Shown piece after piece: positions 25,894 through 34,807 of a stretch of DNA of 64,000 nt. Positions within the stretch are counted from its first letter, which is position 1, and each line of letters begins with the position of its first letter. Position numbers and translations under genes: made by a program. Origin of the DNA: Advenella alkanexedens. Lineage in GTDB: Bacteria; Pseudomonadota; Gammaproteobacteria; Burkholderiales; Burkholderiaceae_B. Under the pieces are notes generated by a model that saw only the letters and a program-made list of their open reading frames with translations, did not search any database and was not told where the DNA came from. The stretch covers positions 1 to 64,000 of the forward strand of contig NZ_JAHSPR010000008.1 in assembly GCF_019132845.1 (NCBI RefSeq), given 5' to 3'.

Positions 25894-25975
25894 ACCCTTG
25901 CTTAATGGTGAAGGCGACAACCTGGACAGCCTGGATGCCTCCACCCGGGGGCTGATTGAGGTTTTGCGGGGATGA
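25894..25975 (+). pseudogene. pgi: Duplicated 3' end of pgi
   Basis: The frame reads [26 protein letters not shown] and a stop. It matches the end of pgi at 20209-20278 in 66 of 70 bases but ends with RG rather than the REP-encoded tail. It directly abuts the stop of paaY. It looks like the original pgi terminus, displaced by about 5.7 kb. Confidence 0.85.
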
Positions 25976-25977
25976 GT

Positions 25978-26628
25978 TCACTCCGCGTGGGAATGCATAC
26001 CCGCAGACACGCCCGCATCCTGCTTCAAGCGGGCAATAAACAAAGGGTCATATTTGGGTGCACGAACCCGCTTCCGGTTGGCTTCCGGCCGGGTTAATGG
26101 TTCGGCCACCTGCTTCGTACTGTTCCTGGATTCCAGCGCAAGCCGCTGGTAAACCAGGGTGCCTTCACGCTTCCAGGCTATTTCTTCCGGTTTTAATGGT
26201 CGCACGACACTGGCAGGAGAGCCCAGTGCCAAATGGCCGGCTGGAATTTCCATGGAAGCCTTTAAAAAAGACATGGCACCAATGATGGCGTTTTCACCAA
26301 TCACCACCCTGTCCATGACCACGGAGTTCATGCCTACCATTGCATTTTTACCTACCCGACAGCCATGCAATATCGTGCCATGACCAATATGGCCTTCTTC
26401 TTCCACAAGCACTTCAGCATCAGGAAAACTGTGTGCCACGCAGTTATCCTGAAAATTTGCGCCCGCCAGCAACTGGATACGGCCAAAATCACCACGCAAT
26501 ACGGCGCCCGGCCCCACATAGCAGGCCGGACCAATCAGTACATCACCAATCAACGTGGCTGCAGGATGGACATAAGCAGAAGGATCAACAACAGGAATCA
26601 CACCATCAAAAGAAAAAATCTGAGCCAT
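25978..26628 (-). CDS. paaY: PaaY, gamma-carbonic-anhydrase-fold thioesterase
   Basis: This 216-residue left-handed beta-helix protein has hexapeptide repeats: GDVLIGPACYVGPGAVLRGDFGRIQL, NFQDNCVAHSFPD, HIGHGTILHGCRVG, VGMNSVVMDRVVIGENAIIGA. PaaY hydrolyses the toxic ring-opened CoA ester from stalled phenylacetate degradation. Histidines in NCVAH and the HIGHG/LHGC region provide the metal site. It is last in the paaA-E operon. The start at 26628 follows GGAGG ten bases upstream. Confidence 0.9.
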   Translation of the reverse strand: MAQIFSFDGVIPVVDPSAYVHPAATLIGDVLIGPACYVGPGAVLRGDFGRIQLLAGANFQDNCVAHSFPDAEVLVEEEGHIGHGTILHGCRVGKNAMVGMNSVVMDRVVIGENAIIGAMSFLKASMEIPAGHLALGSPASVVRPLKPEEIAWKREGTLVYQRLALESRNSTKQVAEPLTRPEANRKRVRAPKYDPLFIARLKQDAGVSAGMHSHAE

Positions 26629-26679
26629 TAAACAAATACCTCCAATGATTGGCAAGCATAATCAAAACACTGTTTTATA

Positions 26680-27441
26680 TTACTGAACACGTAATCCCAG
26701 CGCCTGGAAACTGTTTTTAACCAACGACTCCCAGCGCTTCAATTGGTTTTCAGTGCTTTCATGACGCAATCCCAGCTTGCGCAACATCTCATATCGTTCG
26801 GCATTCTGCTGACCGAAACCGGCCGCAACCCTGGGGTACCAATAATCCACGCTTTGCTGCAAGGACTGTTGATGTTCACCGGTTTTAAGCAGCAACGCCA
26901 AACCGTCCTGTGACAATTGGGTGTGTTCATGCTCGCGTGGCGCGATTTCCCGGAAAGCCACGGCCAATGGATCATACGAAACACGACCCAACTCTTCAAG
27001 CTGGACTTGTGCTGCCAAGCCTTGCATCGCAGTCATCACCAGCGCATCAGCCCAGTTAAGCAGCGGGAAATAAAACACGGGCAAACGCATATCCGCCGCC
27101 TGGCGCTCTTTAGGCACATCACTGTCACGGTGAAGGCGGAATGCCCACTCATGCTGTTTTTCATAGCGCTCGGCATCAGTACCAAATCCACTTAAAATCC
27201 GTAATACCCGCTGGGCATGATCGGCTTTTTCCAGTGTAATACGACTGGCCGCAATGCGTGCTTTAATATCCGGTGCAAAATTAATGGATGAGGCAAAACC
27301 AGCCGAAGCAGCCAATTCGCTATCCACAAACACAAACATCATGCGCATCAGTTCGGCACGGTAACGGGCCGGTGCATTTTCAGGAGAACTGAAAACGCCC
27401 CCCTGGGCCAGATACTCTTCAACTTTCATGTTATCAAACAT
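26680..27441 (-). CDS. Extra PaaA/PaaC-type ferritin-like protein of the paa operon
   Basis: This 253-residue protein belongs to the phenylacetic acid catabolic family (PF05138) but is neither the paaA nor the paaC of this operon. Metal-ligand motifs are only partly kept: EKADH where PaaA has DEAGH, and PREHEHTQ where PaaA has EESFHQRQ. It lies between paaE and paaY, 11 bp from paaE, so it is surely co-transcribed. It may be an accessory subunit or a second oxygenase for another CoA ester. Confidence 0.75.
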   Translation of the reverse strand: MFDNMKVEEYLAQGGVFSSPENAPARYRAELMRMMFVFVDSELAASAGFASSINFAPDIKARIAASRITLEKADHAQRVLRILSGFGTDAERYEKQHEWAFRLHRDSDVPKERQAADMRLPVFYFPLLNWADALVMTAMQGLAAQVQLEELGRVSYDPLAVAFREIAPREHEHTQLSQDGLALLLKTGEHQQSLQQSVDYWYPRVAAGFGQQNAERYEMLRKLGLRHESTENQLKRWESLVKNSFQALGLRVQ

Positions 27442-27452
27442 CCTGCAGCTCC

Positions 27453-28529
27453 TTATTCGTCAAAACTGACGGTAACCCGATCACTCTGGGGATAACACTG
27501 ACATGTCAGCACATACCCCTGTTCCACTTCATAATCTTCCAGTGCATGGTTAACAGCCATTTCAACTTCACCTTCCAGCACCTTGGCTTTACAAGTGGAA
27601 CAAATACCCGCTTTACAGGCATAAGGGGCATCCATATTGTTTTCCAGTGCGGCATCCAGCAAACTTTGTCCTTCTTTGGGGAATTCAAACTTATGGGCCA
27701 CGCCATCCAGAGTGACGGTTGCCACGCATTGGTCGGCGGTAGTGCGGGTGGCCGATTTCACAACCGGTCGGCTTAAGCGGCCGGGCTGGGACGAAGCAAA
27801 AAGTTCAAACTTGATATTTTCTTTGGCCATCCCATGCGCTTTCAGGGCATCGGCAATCGTCAGCATCATGGCTTCAGGACCGCAGATAAAGGCAGTATGG
27901 ACTTGCTTCAGATTAATCCAGCTGTTAAACAGCGCATTGCATTTTTCAGTGTTGATGCGGCCTGAAAACATCTCGTTTTCCTGCCCTTCGCTTTCAAGAA
28001 AATGGATAATCGAAAAACGTCCCATATACTCGTTTTTCAGGTCTTCCAGCTCTTCGCGAAACATAATGGAACCCACCTGGCGATTGGCGTAAACCAGTGT
28101 AAAACTGCTCAATGGCTCTTGTGCCAGGGTGCTTTTGATGATGGAAAGTAATGGCGTAATTCCGCTGCCACCGGCAAACCCCAAATAATGTCGCTTGTTA
28201 TCAGACGCCAGCGGTATATGGAAGCTGCCCATGGGCGGCATTGCTTCCAGGACAGTACCGGCACTCAGGTTTTCGTTGGCCCAGGTGGAAAAGGCACCGC
28301 CATCCACCCGTTTAATGCCCACCCGTATAACTCCCTCATCAGGGGCCGAGCAGATAGAGTATGAACGACGCAGCTCATCACCATCCACCCCGTGCCGGAA
28401 GGTCAGATACTGGCCGGGAATAAACTTGAACAATGCGTCATCTTCCTGACGCGGTTTTAATGTGACAACAACGGCATCACGGGTGTCGTGATGCACATCC
28501 AGAACTTGCAAAGGGTGAAAGCGTGTCAT
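27453..28529 (-). CDS. paaE: Phenylacetyl-CoA epoxidase reductase subunit
   Basis: This 358-residue protein passes electrons from NADPH to the epoxidase. It has an FAD domain (RRSYSICSAPDEG), an NAD(P) domain (FAGGSGITPLLSIIKS and ICGPEAMM) and a C-terminal plant-type ferredoxin domain with CKAGICSTCKAKVLEGEV and a later CQC cysteine. It follows paaD with an 18-bp gap. Confidence 0.93.
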   Translation of the reverse strand: MTRFHPLQVLDVHHDTRDAVVVTLKPRQEDDALFKFIPGQYLTFRHGVDGDELRRSYSICSAPDEGVIRVGIKRVDGGAFSTWANENLSAGTVLEAMPPMGSFHIPLASDNKRHYLGFAGGSGITPLLSIIKSTLAQEPLSSFTLVYANRQVGSIMFREELEDLKNEYMGRFSIIHFLESEGQENEMFSGRINTEKCNALFNSWINLKQVHTAFICGPEAMMLTIADALKAHGMAKENIKFELFASSQPGRLSRPVVKSATRTTADQCVATVTLDGVAHKFEFPKEGQSLLDAALENNMDAPYACKAGICSTCKAKVLEGEVEMAVNHALEDYEVEQGYVLTCQCYPQSDRVTVSFDE

Positions 28530-28547
28530 GAGCTCCTCCGCTAATGA

Positions 28548-29063
28548 TTAAATACATTTAAAATAATCAAATGGTTCCAGACAATCCTGGCAGCGATAAT
28601 TGGCTTTGCAAGGTGTGGAACCAAACTGACTGACTCGTGTGGTGTGACGGGAGCCACAGCGCGGGCAGGCAACCGTAAGGTTGTTTTCTGTCCGCAACCA
28701 GATACGGGTACCCGTATCGGTGCTTTCCTGTGTAACCGGCGGCGCAATACCGTAATCGCGCAACTTTTCCCGCCCCTGCTCACTGATCCAGTCAGTACTC
28801 CAGGGAGGAGACAGCTGGCGTTCCAGACGCAGGTTTTCTATGCCATGCGAACGTAAGGCCGCTTCAATATCCGCGTTTATGACTGAGGTGGCCGGACAAC
28901 CTGAATAAGTGGGTGTTACCACAACCACCAGTGTTTCACCCTCGTAATACAGCTCGCGGATAATGCCCAGATCCACCAATGAAATAACTGGAATTTCCGG
29001 ATCTGGCACGGCGTCCAGCCATTGCCAGACCTGTTCCAGCTCTGGTCGGGATAAAGTATTCAT
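28548..29063 (-). CDS. paaD: PaaD, Fe-S maturation factor of the epoxidase
   Basis: This 171-residue protein has an N-terminal DUF59/MIP18 domain (VPDPEIPVISLVDLGIIREL, TPTYSGCPAT) and a C-terminal zinc-ribbon-like part (CPRCGSRHTTRVSQFGSTPCKANYRCQDC). It is needed for assembling the metal centre of PaaABCE. GGTGA lies five bases before ATG 29063; 29075 is an alternative start that overlaps paaC. Confidence 0.92.
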   Translation of the reverse strand: MNTLSRPELEQVWQWLDAVPDPEIPVISLVDLGIIRELYYEGETLVVVVTPTYSGCPATSVINADIEAALRSHGIENLRLERQLSPPWSTDWISEQGREKLRDYGIAPPVTQESTDTGTRIWLRTENNLTVACPRCGSRHTTRVSQFGSTPCKANYRCQDCLEPFDYFKCI

Positions 29064-29068
29064 GCTTA

Positions 29069-29842
29069 TCACCATGCACAGCCCGGGTAGGCGCGCTGCA
29101 AGAATTGCATTTGCGCCAGAAGGTGTCCCAGGTACTCGGTATGCCGACCCTGTTTGCCACCTTTATGCATGAAAGGATTATCAGGTAAAGTAAGGGTGGC
29201 CTGCTGCATGACTTCCTGCACACATGCCAGCCAGTCATCACGCAAACTTTCCGGCAAGGGGGCGATACCGGCCTTGGCCAGCGCAATGTCATGCTCGTCA
29301 CCCATAAACATTTCCCCTGTATAGGCCCACAAATCATCAAGCGCCGCCTGCATGCGGGTATGGCTTTCAGGAGTGCCATCACCCAGGCGGATGAGCAAAT
29401 CACTGCTTCGTTCAAGATGATAATTCACCTCTTTAATCGCTTTGGCGGCAATTTCGGCAACGCTGGCATTGGTTGACTTCATCAAGGCCTGTAATTGCAG
29501 AAAATGCCAGGCATCAAATAAAAACTGCCTGACGATAGTATGGGCATAATCACCATTGGGCTGCTCTGCCAAAAGCAAATTACGAAATTGCGCACAGTCC
29601 CGTAAATAGGCCAGTTGATCGGCCGTTTTTCCCTCGGCCTCAAGCTCTGCCGCCATCCCCAGCCAAAATTGGGTTTGACCGATAAAATCCAGGGCAATAT
29701 TGGCCATGGCAATATCTTCTTCCAGGACCGGTGCGTGACCGCACCATTCTGAAATACGGTGTCCCAGCACCAAGGTGCTGTCGCCCATTCTCAATAGCAT
29801 CTGCTGCAAGGCCGTTGAAGTATCTGAATGTGCTGTTTTCAT
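29069..29842 (-). CDS. paaC: Phenylacetyl-CoA epoxidase structural subunit PaaC
   Basis: This 257-residue ferritin-fold subunit stabilises the catalytic PaaA. It shows the typical LRMGDSTLVLGHRISEWCGHAPVLEEDIAMANIALDFIGQ start and EVNYHLERSSDLLIRLGDGT. It overlaps the paaB stop by a single base at 29842, showing tight coupling. Confidence 0.93.
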   Translation of the reverse strand: MKTAHSDTSTALQQMLLRMGDSTLVLGHRISEWCGHAPVLEEDIAMANIALDFIGQTQFWLGMAAELEAEGKTADQLAYLRDCAQFRNLLLAEQPNGDYAHTIVRQFLFDAWHFLQLQALMKSTNASVAEIAAKAIKEVNYHLERSSDLLIRLGDGTPESHTRMQAALDDLWAYTGEMFMGDEHDIALAKAGIAPLPESLRDDWLACVQEVMQQATLTLPDNPFMHKGGKQGRHTEYLGHLLAQMQFLQRAYPGCAW

Positions 29843-30126
29843 TACATACTCCCCACTTCCTTGGGAATTTTAAAAAAAGTAGGGTGTCGGTAAACCTTGG
29901 AATTTGAAGGTTCAAACAAGGGACCACGTTTGGATGGTGCGCTGGCCACCACTTCTTCAGACCTGACAGCCCAAATACTGACCCCTTCATTGCGGCGGGT
30001 ATATACATCACGGGCATTATTAATGGCCATTTCTGCATCAGGCGCATGCAGGCTGCCCACATGACGATGACTTAAACCATGCTGACCACGAATAAATATT
30101 TCCCATAAAGGCCATTCTTGAGACAT
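29842..30126 (-). CDS. paaB: Phenylacetyl-CoA epoxidase subunit PaaB
   Basis: This 94-residue protein (MSQEWPLWEIFIRGQHGLSHRHVGSLHAPDAEMAINNARDVYTRR) is the small bridging subunit of the epoxidase. The start at 30126 has AAGGAGG seven bases upstream; the longer frame to 30147 is not needed. Confidence 0.94.
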   Translation of the reverse strand: MSQEWPLWEIFIRGQHGLSHRHVGSLHAPDAEMAINNARDVYTRRNEGVSIWAVRSEEVVASAPSKRGPLFEPSNSKVYRHPTFFKIPKEVGSM

Positions 30127-30209
30127 GATATGTCCTCCTTTTCTCATTGATTGTGACTAAATATCCAAATTTGACCCGCTTTGCAAAGCGGTCTTTGCCC
30201 ATTACCGTT

Positions 30210-31199
30210 TTAGACAGCCTGTTTACGCAAAGGCAATTTTTTCGCATAAGCCGCCAGGCCTTCGCGAAACCACTCCCCATCTTTCCAGGCATTGATCCGG
30301 GCTGCCATGCGGTCTTTATTACAAGGACCATTACCGGCAATCACGTCAAAAAACTCATTCCAGTCGGGTTGGGTAAAATCATAGGAACCGCGTTCTTCGT
30401 TCCACACCAGATTCTCGTCAGGAATGGTCAGACCCAGATATTCCGCCTGAGGCACAGTCTGATCCACAAACTTCTGACGCAATTCATCGTTCGTATTAAT
30501 CTTGATTTTCCAGGCCATGGACTGCTCTGAATGCACCGAATCTTTATCAGACGGGCCAAACATCATCAATGCCGGATACCAGAACCGGTTCATGGCATCT
30601 TGAGCCATTGCTTTTTGCTCGGGACTGCCCTGGCACATTTTGATAAGCAGGTCATAACCCTGACGCTGGTGAAAGCTTTCTTCCTTGCAGATACGGATCA
30701 TCGCGCGACTGTAAGGACCATAAGACGTACGCTGCAAAGCCACCTGGTTCATAATGGCGGCACCATCCACCAGCCAGCCCACGGCACCAATATCCGCCCA
30801 GTTCAGGGTCGGATAATTGAAAATAGACGAGTATTTCATTTTTCCGGCATGCAGCAGTTCTGTCATTTCATCCCGGCTGATACCCAATGTTTCGGCCGCG
30901 CTATACAGATACAGGCCATGACCGGCCTCATCCTGGACCTTGGCCAGCAAAATTGCCTTGCGTTCCAGCGTGGGGGCACGGGTAATCCAGTTCCCTTCCG
31001 GTAATTGCCCCACCACCTCTGAATGGGCATGCTGGCCAATCTGGCGGATCAGCGTTTTACGATAACCCTCTGGCATCCAGTCTTTGGGCTCTATTTTTTC
31101 CCCTTTTTCAATACGTGCCATAAAGGTTTTTTCTTCCTCGGACATTTCTCCGATTGCACGTACACGATCACTACCCGTATCAATTACCTGTGCATACAT
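30210..31199 (-). CDS. paaA: Phenylacetyl-CoA epoxidase catalytic subunit
   Basis: This 329-residue di-iron monooxygenase makes the 1,2-epoxide of phenylacetyl-CoA. Iron ligands lie in [16 protein letters not shown] and [22 protein letters not shown] at 31199 is the usual start with AGAGGTGA upstream. It is the first gene of the paaABCDE-X-Y operon; a PaaR-like palindrome lies 42 bp before the start. Confidence 0.95.
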   Translation of the reverse strand: MYAQVIDTGSDRVRAIGEMSEEEKTFMARIEKGEKIEPKDWMPEGYRKTLIRQIGQHAHSEVVGQLPEGNWITRAPTLERKAILLAKVQDEAGHGLYLYSAAETLGISRDEMTELLHAGKMKYSSIFNYPTLNWADIGAVGWLVDGAAIMNQVALQRTSYGPYSRAMIRICKEESFHQRQGYDLLIKMCQGSPEQKAMAQDAMNRFWYPALMMFGPSDKDSVHSEQSMAWKIKINTNDELRQKFVDQTVPQAEYLGLTIPDENLVWNEERGSYDFTQPDWNEFFDVIAGNGPCNKDRMAARINAWKDGEWFREGLAAYAKKLPLRKQAV

Positions 31200-31240
31200 A
31201 AATTTCACCTCTGCTTTAAACGCTACACCCTAAATTAACA

Positions 31241-31257
31241 AACCGACCGGACGGTCA
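31241..31257. promoter_or_regulatory. PaaR-type operator upstream of paaA
   Basis: AACCGACCGGACGGTCA is a near palindrome that resembles the ACCGACCGGTCGGT operators of TetR-type PaaR regulators. It lies between the paaA start and an AT-rich promoter region and should repress the epoxidase operon until phenylacetyl-CoA is present. A similar box is found at 38691-38702. Confidence 0.65.
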
Positions 31258-31283
31258 CTTATAAGGCTATATTAAGCCATTCA

Positions 31284-31328
31284 AAACATTACAATTCAAT
31301 AAGTATTTACCATTAAAATGTAATGTTT
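31284..31328. promoter_or_regulatory. Spaced inverted repeat between paaX and paaA
   Basis: AAACATTACA (31284-31293) and TGTAATGTTT (31319-31328) are exact inverted arms with a 25-base spacer, starting just beyond the paaX stop. The arms are AT-rich, so a terminator is unlikely. The centre-to-centre distance of 35 bp is suited to a looped or dimer-of-dimers regulator. PaaX is one candidate, but the arms do not resemble the known TGATTC-type PaaX box. Confidence 0.45.
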
Positions 31329-31342
31329 GAAGATAAAAAAAA

Positions 31343-32224
31343 TCAATCCAGTTGCGACAAACACACCAAGCGCTGCTGCAAAGATTGCCCCTGCTCGATT
31401 AAAACGCCATTGTTATCAACAAACTTACCGGACACATAAGCATCTGCCTTATTGGACAATGTCAGATACAAGCGGGCAAACAAAGATCTGGCCATATGCC
31501 CTTCCCAGTTTTCCGGCAAAGCTTCGCGGGGCAAATGGGGAGCCCGCAATGCAACATAACGATATTGGTGCACCATTAATAAACGAAGAGTTAGCGCTTC
31601 CTCATCGCCCAGTTTTCCCAACAGGCCCTCTACCGGCTGAAAATTCCTGATAAACGTCCGGTAGGCTTCGGCATAAACAGCCAGATCCCAGTGAGCTGCC
31701 GCAAAACTGCGCATTTGGTCTTGCCCTTGAATGACCCCGGCTTTCCAAACAAGCGCTTCGGGTGACAAAGGCACGTCATCGGGACCAAAGGCCAGCCTGG
31801 GATTCAAGGCCGCATAACCCAGTCTTTTCAGGCCGCGCATTGACACATCCGCATTTTCTCCATCCAAATAAACCAGATGCCATTGCTGGGCAACCCGGGA
31901 GGCATACAGCACCCTGGCCGCATAAGCAAATTCGGCTCGAGCGGCAGGCGTAAGACGATAAAAACTGCGCCGCCCGATACGCTCGCCAGTCAGCTGCCCG
32001 GCAGCCACCAGGCGCGACACGGCCGTACGCACCAGATTTTCACTGATGCCTGCCATGGCACAGGTTTCTATGACATTGCCCATCCACAATACGCCCCCGC
32101 GCGGCTCCACCACATCTCCATACAGCGTGACAATAAACGCAGCCGCCTTCAGCGGGACGGCATGCAACAATTGCCTGGTCAGCATATCAACTTCATTGAC
32201 AGAACGGGAAACAGATTTGGACAT
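31343..32224 (-). CDS. paaX: PaaX-family phenylacetate repressor
   Basis: This 293-residue protein has an N-terminal winged helix (GNVIETCAMAGISENLVRTAVSRLVAAGQLTGERIGRRSFYRLT) and the PaaX central and C-terminal domains (WHLVYLDGEN, LPENWEGHMARSLFARLYLTLSNKADAYV). PaaX binds paa promoters and is released by phenylacetyl-CoA. It is co-directional with paaA, 143 bp upstream. The cluster also codes for PaaR, so control may be dual. Confidence 0.9.
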   Translation of the reverse strand: MSKSVSRSVNEVDMLTRQLLHAVPLKAAAFIVTLYGDVVEPRGGVLWMGNVIETCAMAGISENLVRTAVSRLVAAGQLTGERIGRRSFYRLTPAARAEFAYAARVLYASRVAQQWHLVYLDGENADVSMRGLKRLGYAALNPRLAFGPDDVPLSPEALVWKAGVIQGQDQMRSFAAAHWDLAVYAEAYRTFIRNFQPVEGLLGKLGDEEALTLRLLMVHQYRYVALRAPHLPREALPENWEGHMARSLFARLYLTLSNKADAYVSGKFVDNNGVLIEQGQSLQQRLVCLSQLD

Positions 32225-32368
32225 TAAATATTTACACCAATAAAAACCAGAAACTCAAAATGTACCAGCTTTTGCCACCGATTACTGGCAGCAATATGTT
32301 TTCAGACCGGTTTTCAAGTATGCCTCACACCGTTTTCTTCCTGCATTCAGGCATGAGGCACGGCTTAT

Positions 32369-33070
32369 TTACAAGCCCAAATACGCCGAACGGATACGGG
32401 GGTCGACAATCAACGCCTGCGCCTCTCCTGACAGTGTGATGTGCCCGGTTTCCATGACATAACCACGATCGGCAATCGACAAAGCACCAAAGGCATTCTG
32501 TTCAACCAGCAAGACCGTGACATCCAGGCTTTTCAGGTTTTTGACCACATCAAAAATCTGCGCCACCAGAATGGGTGCCAGCCCCATGCTGGGCTCATCA
32601 AGCAACAGGCATGACGGCCGGCTTAACAAAGCCCTGGCAATAGCCAGCATCTGTTGCTGCCCACCCGACAAACCGCCTGCCGGCAGGTTACGTTTTTCCC
32701 GTAATATGGGAAACATGTTAAAGGCATCCTCCATATCACGATCCACCTTGTCATCCGTGTACAGGTAAGCCCCCAGACGCAGGTTTTCCTCAACACTCAG
32801 GCTGGTGAAAATCTGCCGGCCTTCAGGCACCTGTGCCAGGCCGTGTTTGACTCGACGATAAGCAGGTACGGTATTGAAACTTTCCCCCCGAAAAACAATA
32901 TTGCCGTCCTGTATGGGCTGGATGCCTGACAGACAGTGCAATAATGTTGTTTTGCCCGCTCCATTGGCGCCAATCACCACCACAATTTCTCCAGCACTGA
33001 TCTCCAGACTCACGCCATGTAACACTTCTATCCGCCCATAACTTGAGCGTAACTGACTAACACTCAGCAT
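32369..33070 (-). CDS. livF: LivF-type ABC transporter ATPase
   Basis: This 233-residue ATPase has Walker A GANGAGKTT, signature LSGGQQQMLAIARAL and Walker B LLLDEPSMGLAP. It is the second ATPase of a branched-chain-amino-acid-type importer. It overlaps livG by 14 bp. Its place in the paa cluster suggests uptake of phenylacetate or a related aromatic acid rather than leucine. Confidence 0.88.
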   Translation of the reverse strand: MLSVSQLRSSYGRIEVLHGVSLEISAGEIVVVIGANGAGKTTLLHCLSGIQPIQDGNIVFRGESFNTVPAYRRVKHGLAQVPEGRQIFTSLSVEENLRLGAYLYTDDKVDRDMEDAFNMFPILREKRNLPAGGLSGGQQQMLAIARALLSRPSCLLLDEPSMGLAPILVAQIFDVVKNLKSLDVTVLLVEQNAFGALSIADRGYVMETGHITLSGEAQALIVDPRIRSAYLGL

Positions 33071-33851
33071 AACGTGTTGCCTCCTCTGTAGCGGCTACCC
33101 CCAGATAAGCCTCGATAACCCGCGGATGACTGACGACCTCGGCGGGTGTGCCTTCCGCAATTTTCTCACCATGATCCAGCACGACAATATGATTGGAAAT
33201 ACGCATCACCATTTTCATATCGTGCTCAACCAGTAAAATGGCGGTTCCGCTCTTGGCCACTTGCGCCACCAGTTTTTCAATTTCTTCGGTTTCCACCGCA
33301 TTGCAGCCGGCAGCCGGTTCATCCAGAAGTAAAAGCTGCGGTTGCAAAGCCAGCGCCCTGGCAATTTCCAGGCGCTTTAATGCACCATAAGACAGGGAGC
33401 CGGCTTCAAAACCGGCCGCCCGCTCAAGCCCCACCGTTTTAAGCAGCTCCATCGACTGTTCTTCTGAACGCTTCATACGACGCCGTGCAGACGGCAAGCC
33501 CAGCAAATCCGCCAATAACGACCCATTTTCCTGCAGGTGGAATCCTGTCGCGACATTTTCCAGTACGGTCATTGCTGAAAATATCTGCAGGTTCTGAAAC
33601 GTCCTGGACAGGCCACGACGGGCCAGCAAATGTGCGGGCATCCCCGTCACCAGCTCTCCCGCCAGGCGAACTTCACCCTGTTGTGGACTATAAACCCCCG
33701 ACAACATATTGAATAAAGTGGTCTTACCTGCGCCATTGGGTCCGATGACCGAAACAATCTGTCCCTTATCAATCGAAAAGCTGACATCCTGCACAGCCCG
33801 CACGCCACCAAATGAAATGCTCACTCCTTTTACGTCAAGCAGACTCATCAA
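33057..33851 (-). CDS. livG: LivG-type ABC transporter ATPase
   Basis: This 264-residue ATPase has Walker A GPNGAGKTTLFNMLSG, signature LSYGALKRLEIARAL and Walker B LLLDEPAAGCNAVE. The C-terminal VLDHGEKIAEGTPAEVVSHPRVIEAYLG is usual for LivG. The signature reads LSYG, as in many LivG proteins. It overlaps livM by 4 bp. Confidence 0.88.
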   Translation of the reverse strand: MMSLLDVKGVSISFGGVRAVQDVSFSIDKGQIVSVIGPNGAGKTTLFNMLSGVYSPQQGEVRLAGELVTGMPAHLLARRGLSRTFQNLQIFSAMTVLENVATGFHLQENGSLLADLLGLPSARRRMKRSEEQSMELLKTVGLERAAGFEAGSLSYGALKRLEIARALALQPQLLLLDEPAAGCNAVETEEIEKLVAQVAKSGTAILLVEHDMKMVMRISNHIVVLDHGEKIAEGTPAEVVSHPRVIEAYLGVAATEEATRYAEC

Positions 33852-34804
33852 CCTCTCCCCCGTACCATACGTACCAGACTGGGTAACACGCCACCGCGCA
33901 GAAAAATCATCACCAGCATCATGATCAAGCCCAGAACAATCTGTTCATATTCCTGTAAAAAGGTCAGTATCTGTGGCAATGCCGTCAACAGGGTCGCTCC
34001 CAGAATCGCCCCGACCACTGACGCCGCGCCACCCAGTACCGCCATGGTAACGATTTCAACCGAATGCATGAAACCCGCCACATCGGGGGTGACAAAGCGG
34101 TTTTGCATGGCCAGTAAAGAACCGGCGATCGATGCATAAACGGCGGAAATAACAAAGCCGCGCAATTTGAACCGGGCCACATCGATACCAACAGTACGTG
34201 CCGCCACCTCTGAACCATGCAAGGCATGCAAGGCACGACCGGTCGCGCTATGCTTTAAGTTCAGGGCTATCCAGACGCCGATCAGCAGAACAAACCCATT
34301 GAAGGCATACCAGAACTCGGCATTGTTGAGCGAGATTCCCCAGCTTTTGAGCAAAGCCCTGATCCCGGGATCGGCAACCACCATGCCATCAGGTCCTCCG
34401 GTGAGCCAGGCCTCGTTGTTCAGCACCATAAAGATCAGCATGCCAAATCCCAATGTGGCGACAGACAGGTAGTAACCCCGCAGTCGCAGGATGGGCCGCC
34501 CCACCACCCAGGCCACAACACCGGAAACAACGGCCCCCAGAACGGAAGCGGTTAACACCGAAACATTGAAATGAACCGGGGCCAGGGCACAGGCATAGGC
34601 CCCTATCCCGATAAAGCCGGCATGTCCCAGGCTGATCTGCCCGACATACCCCGTCAGGATCACAATACTGATCACCGACAGACTATTGACAAACACCAGG
34701 GAGCCTATGCGCAAATAATAAGAGGAAGGGAAAAACAAAGGGGCCAGCGCAATCAACGCCAGCAATACCAGCAAGGTTACCTGTTTGGAAGAAAGTCTTT
34801 TCAT
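33848..34804 (-). CDS. livM: LivM-type ABC transporter permease
   Basis: This 318-residue permease has eight or more membrane segments and the family motif LSLGHAGFIGIGAYACA (here QISLGHAGF) plus GRALHALHGSEVAARTVGIDVARFKL. It is separated by 3 bp from livH and forms the inner-membrane channel with it. Confidence 0.88.
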   Translation of the reverse strand: MKRLSSKQVTLLVLLALIALAPLFFPSSYYLRIGSLVFVNSLSVISIVILTGYVGQISLGHAGFIGIGAYACALAPVHFNVSVLTASVLGAVVSGVVAWVVGRPILRLRGYYLSVATLGFGMLIFMVLNNEAWLTGGPDGMVVADPGIRALLKSWGISLNNAEFWYAFNGFVLLIGVWIALNLKHSATGRALHALHGSEVAARTVGIDVARFKLRGFVISAVYASIAGSLLAMQNRFVTPDVAGFMHSVEIVTMAVLGGAASVVGAILGATLLTALPQILTFLQEYEQIVLGLIMMLVMIFLRGGVLPSLVRMVRGRG

Positions 34805-34807
34805 TGC

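Noticed and set aside
20209-25975. Integrative element with att sites in pgi
   Set aside because: Direct repeats exist, but there is no integrase, excisionase or tRNA-type att core, so only a duplication-bounded cassette can be claimed.
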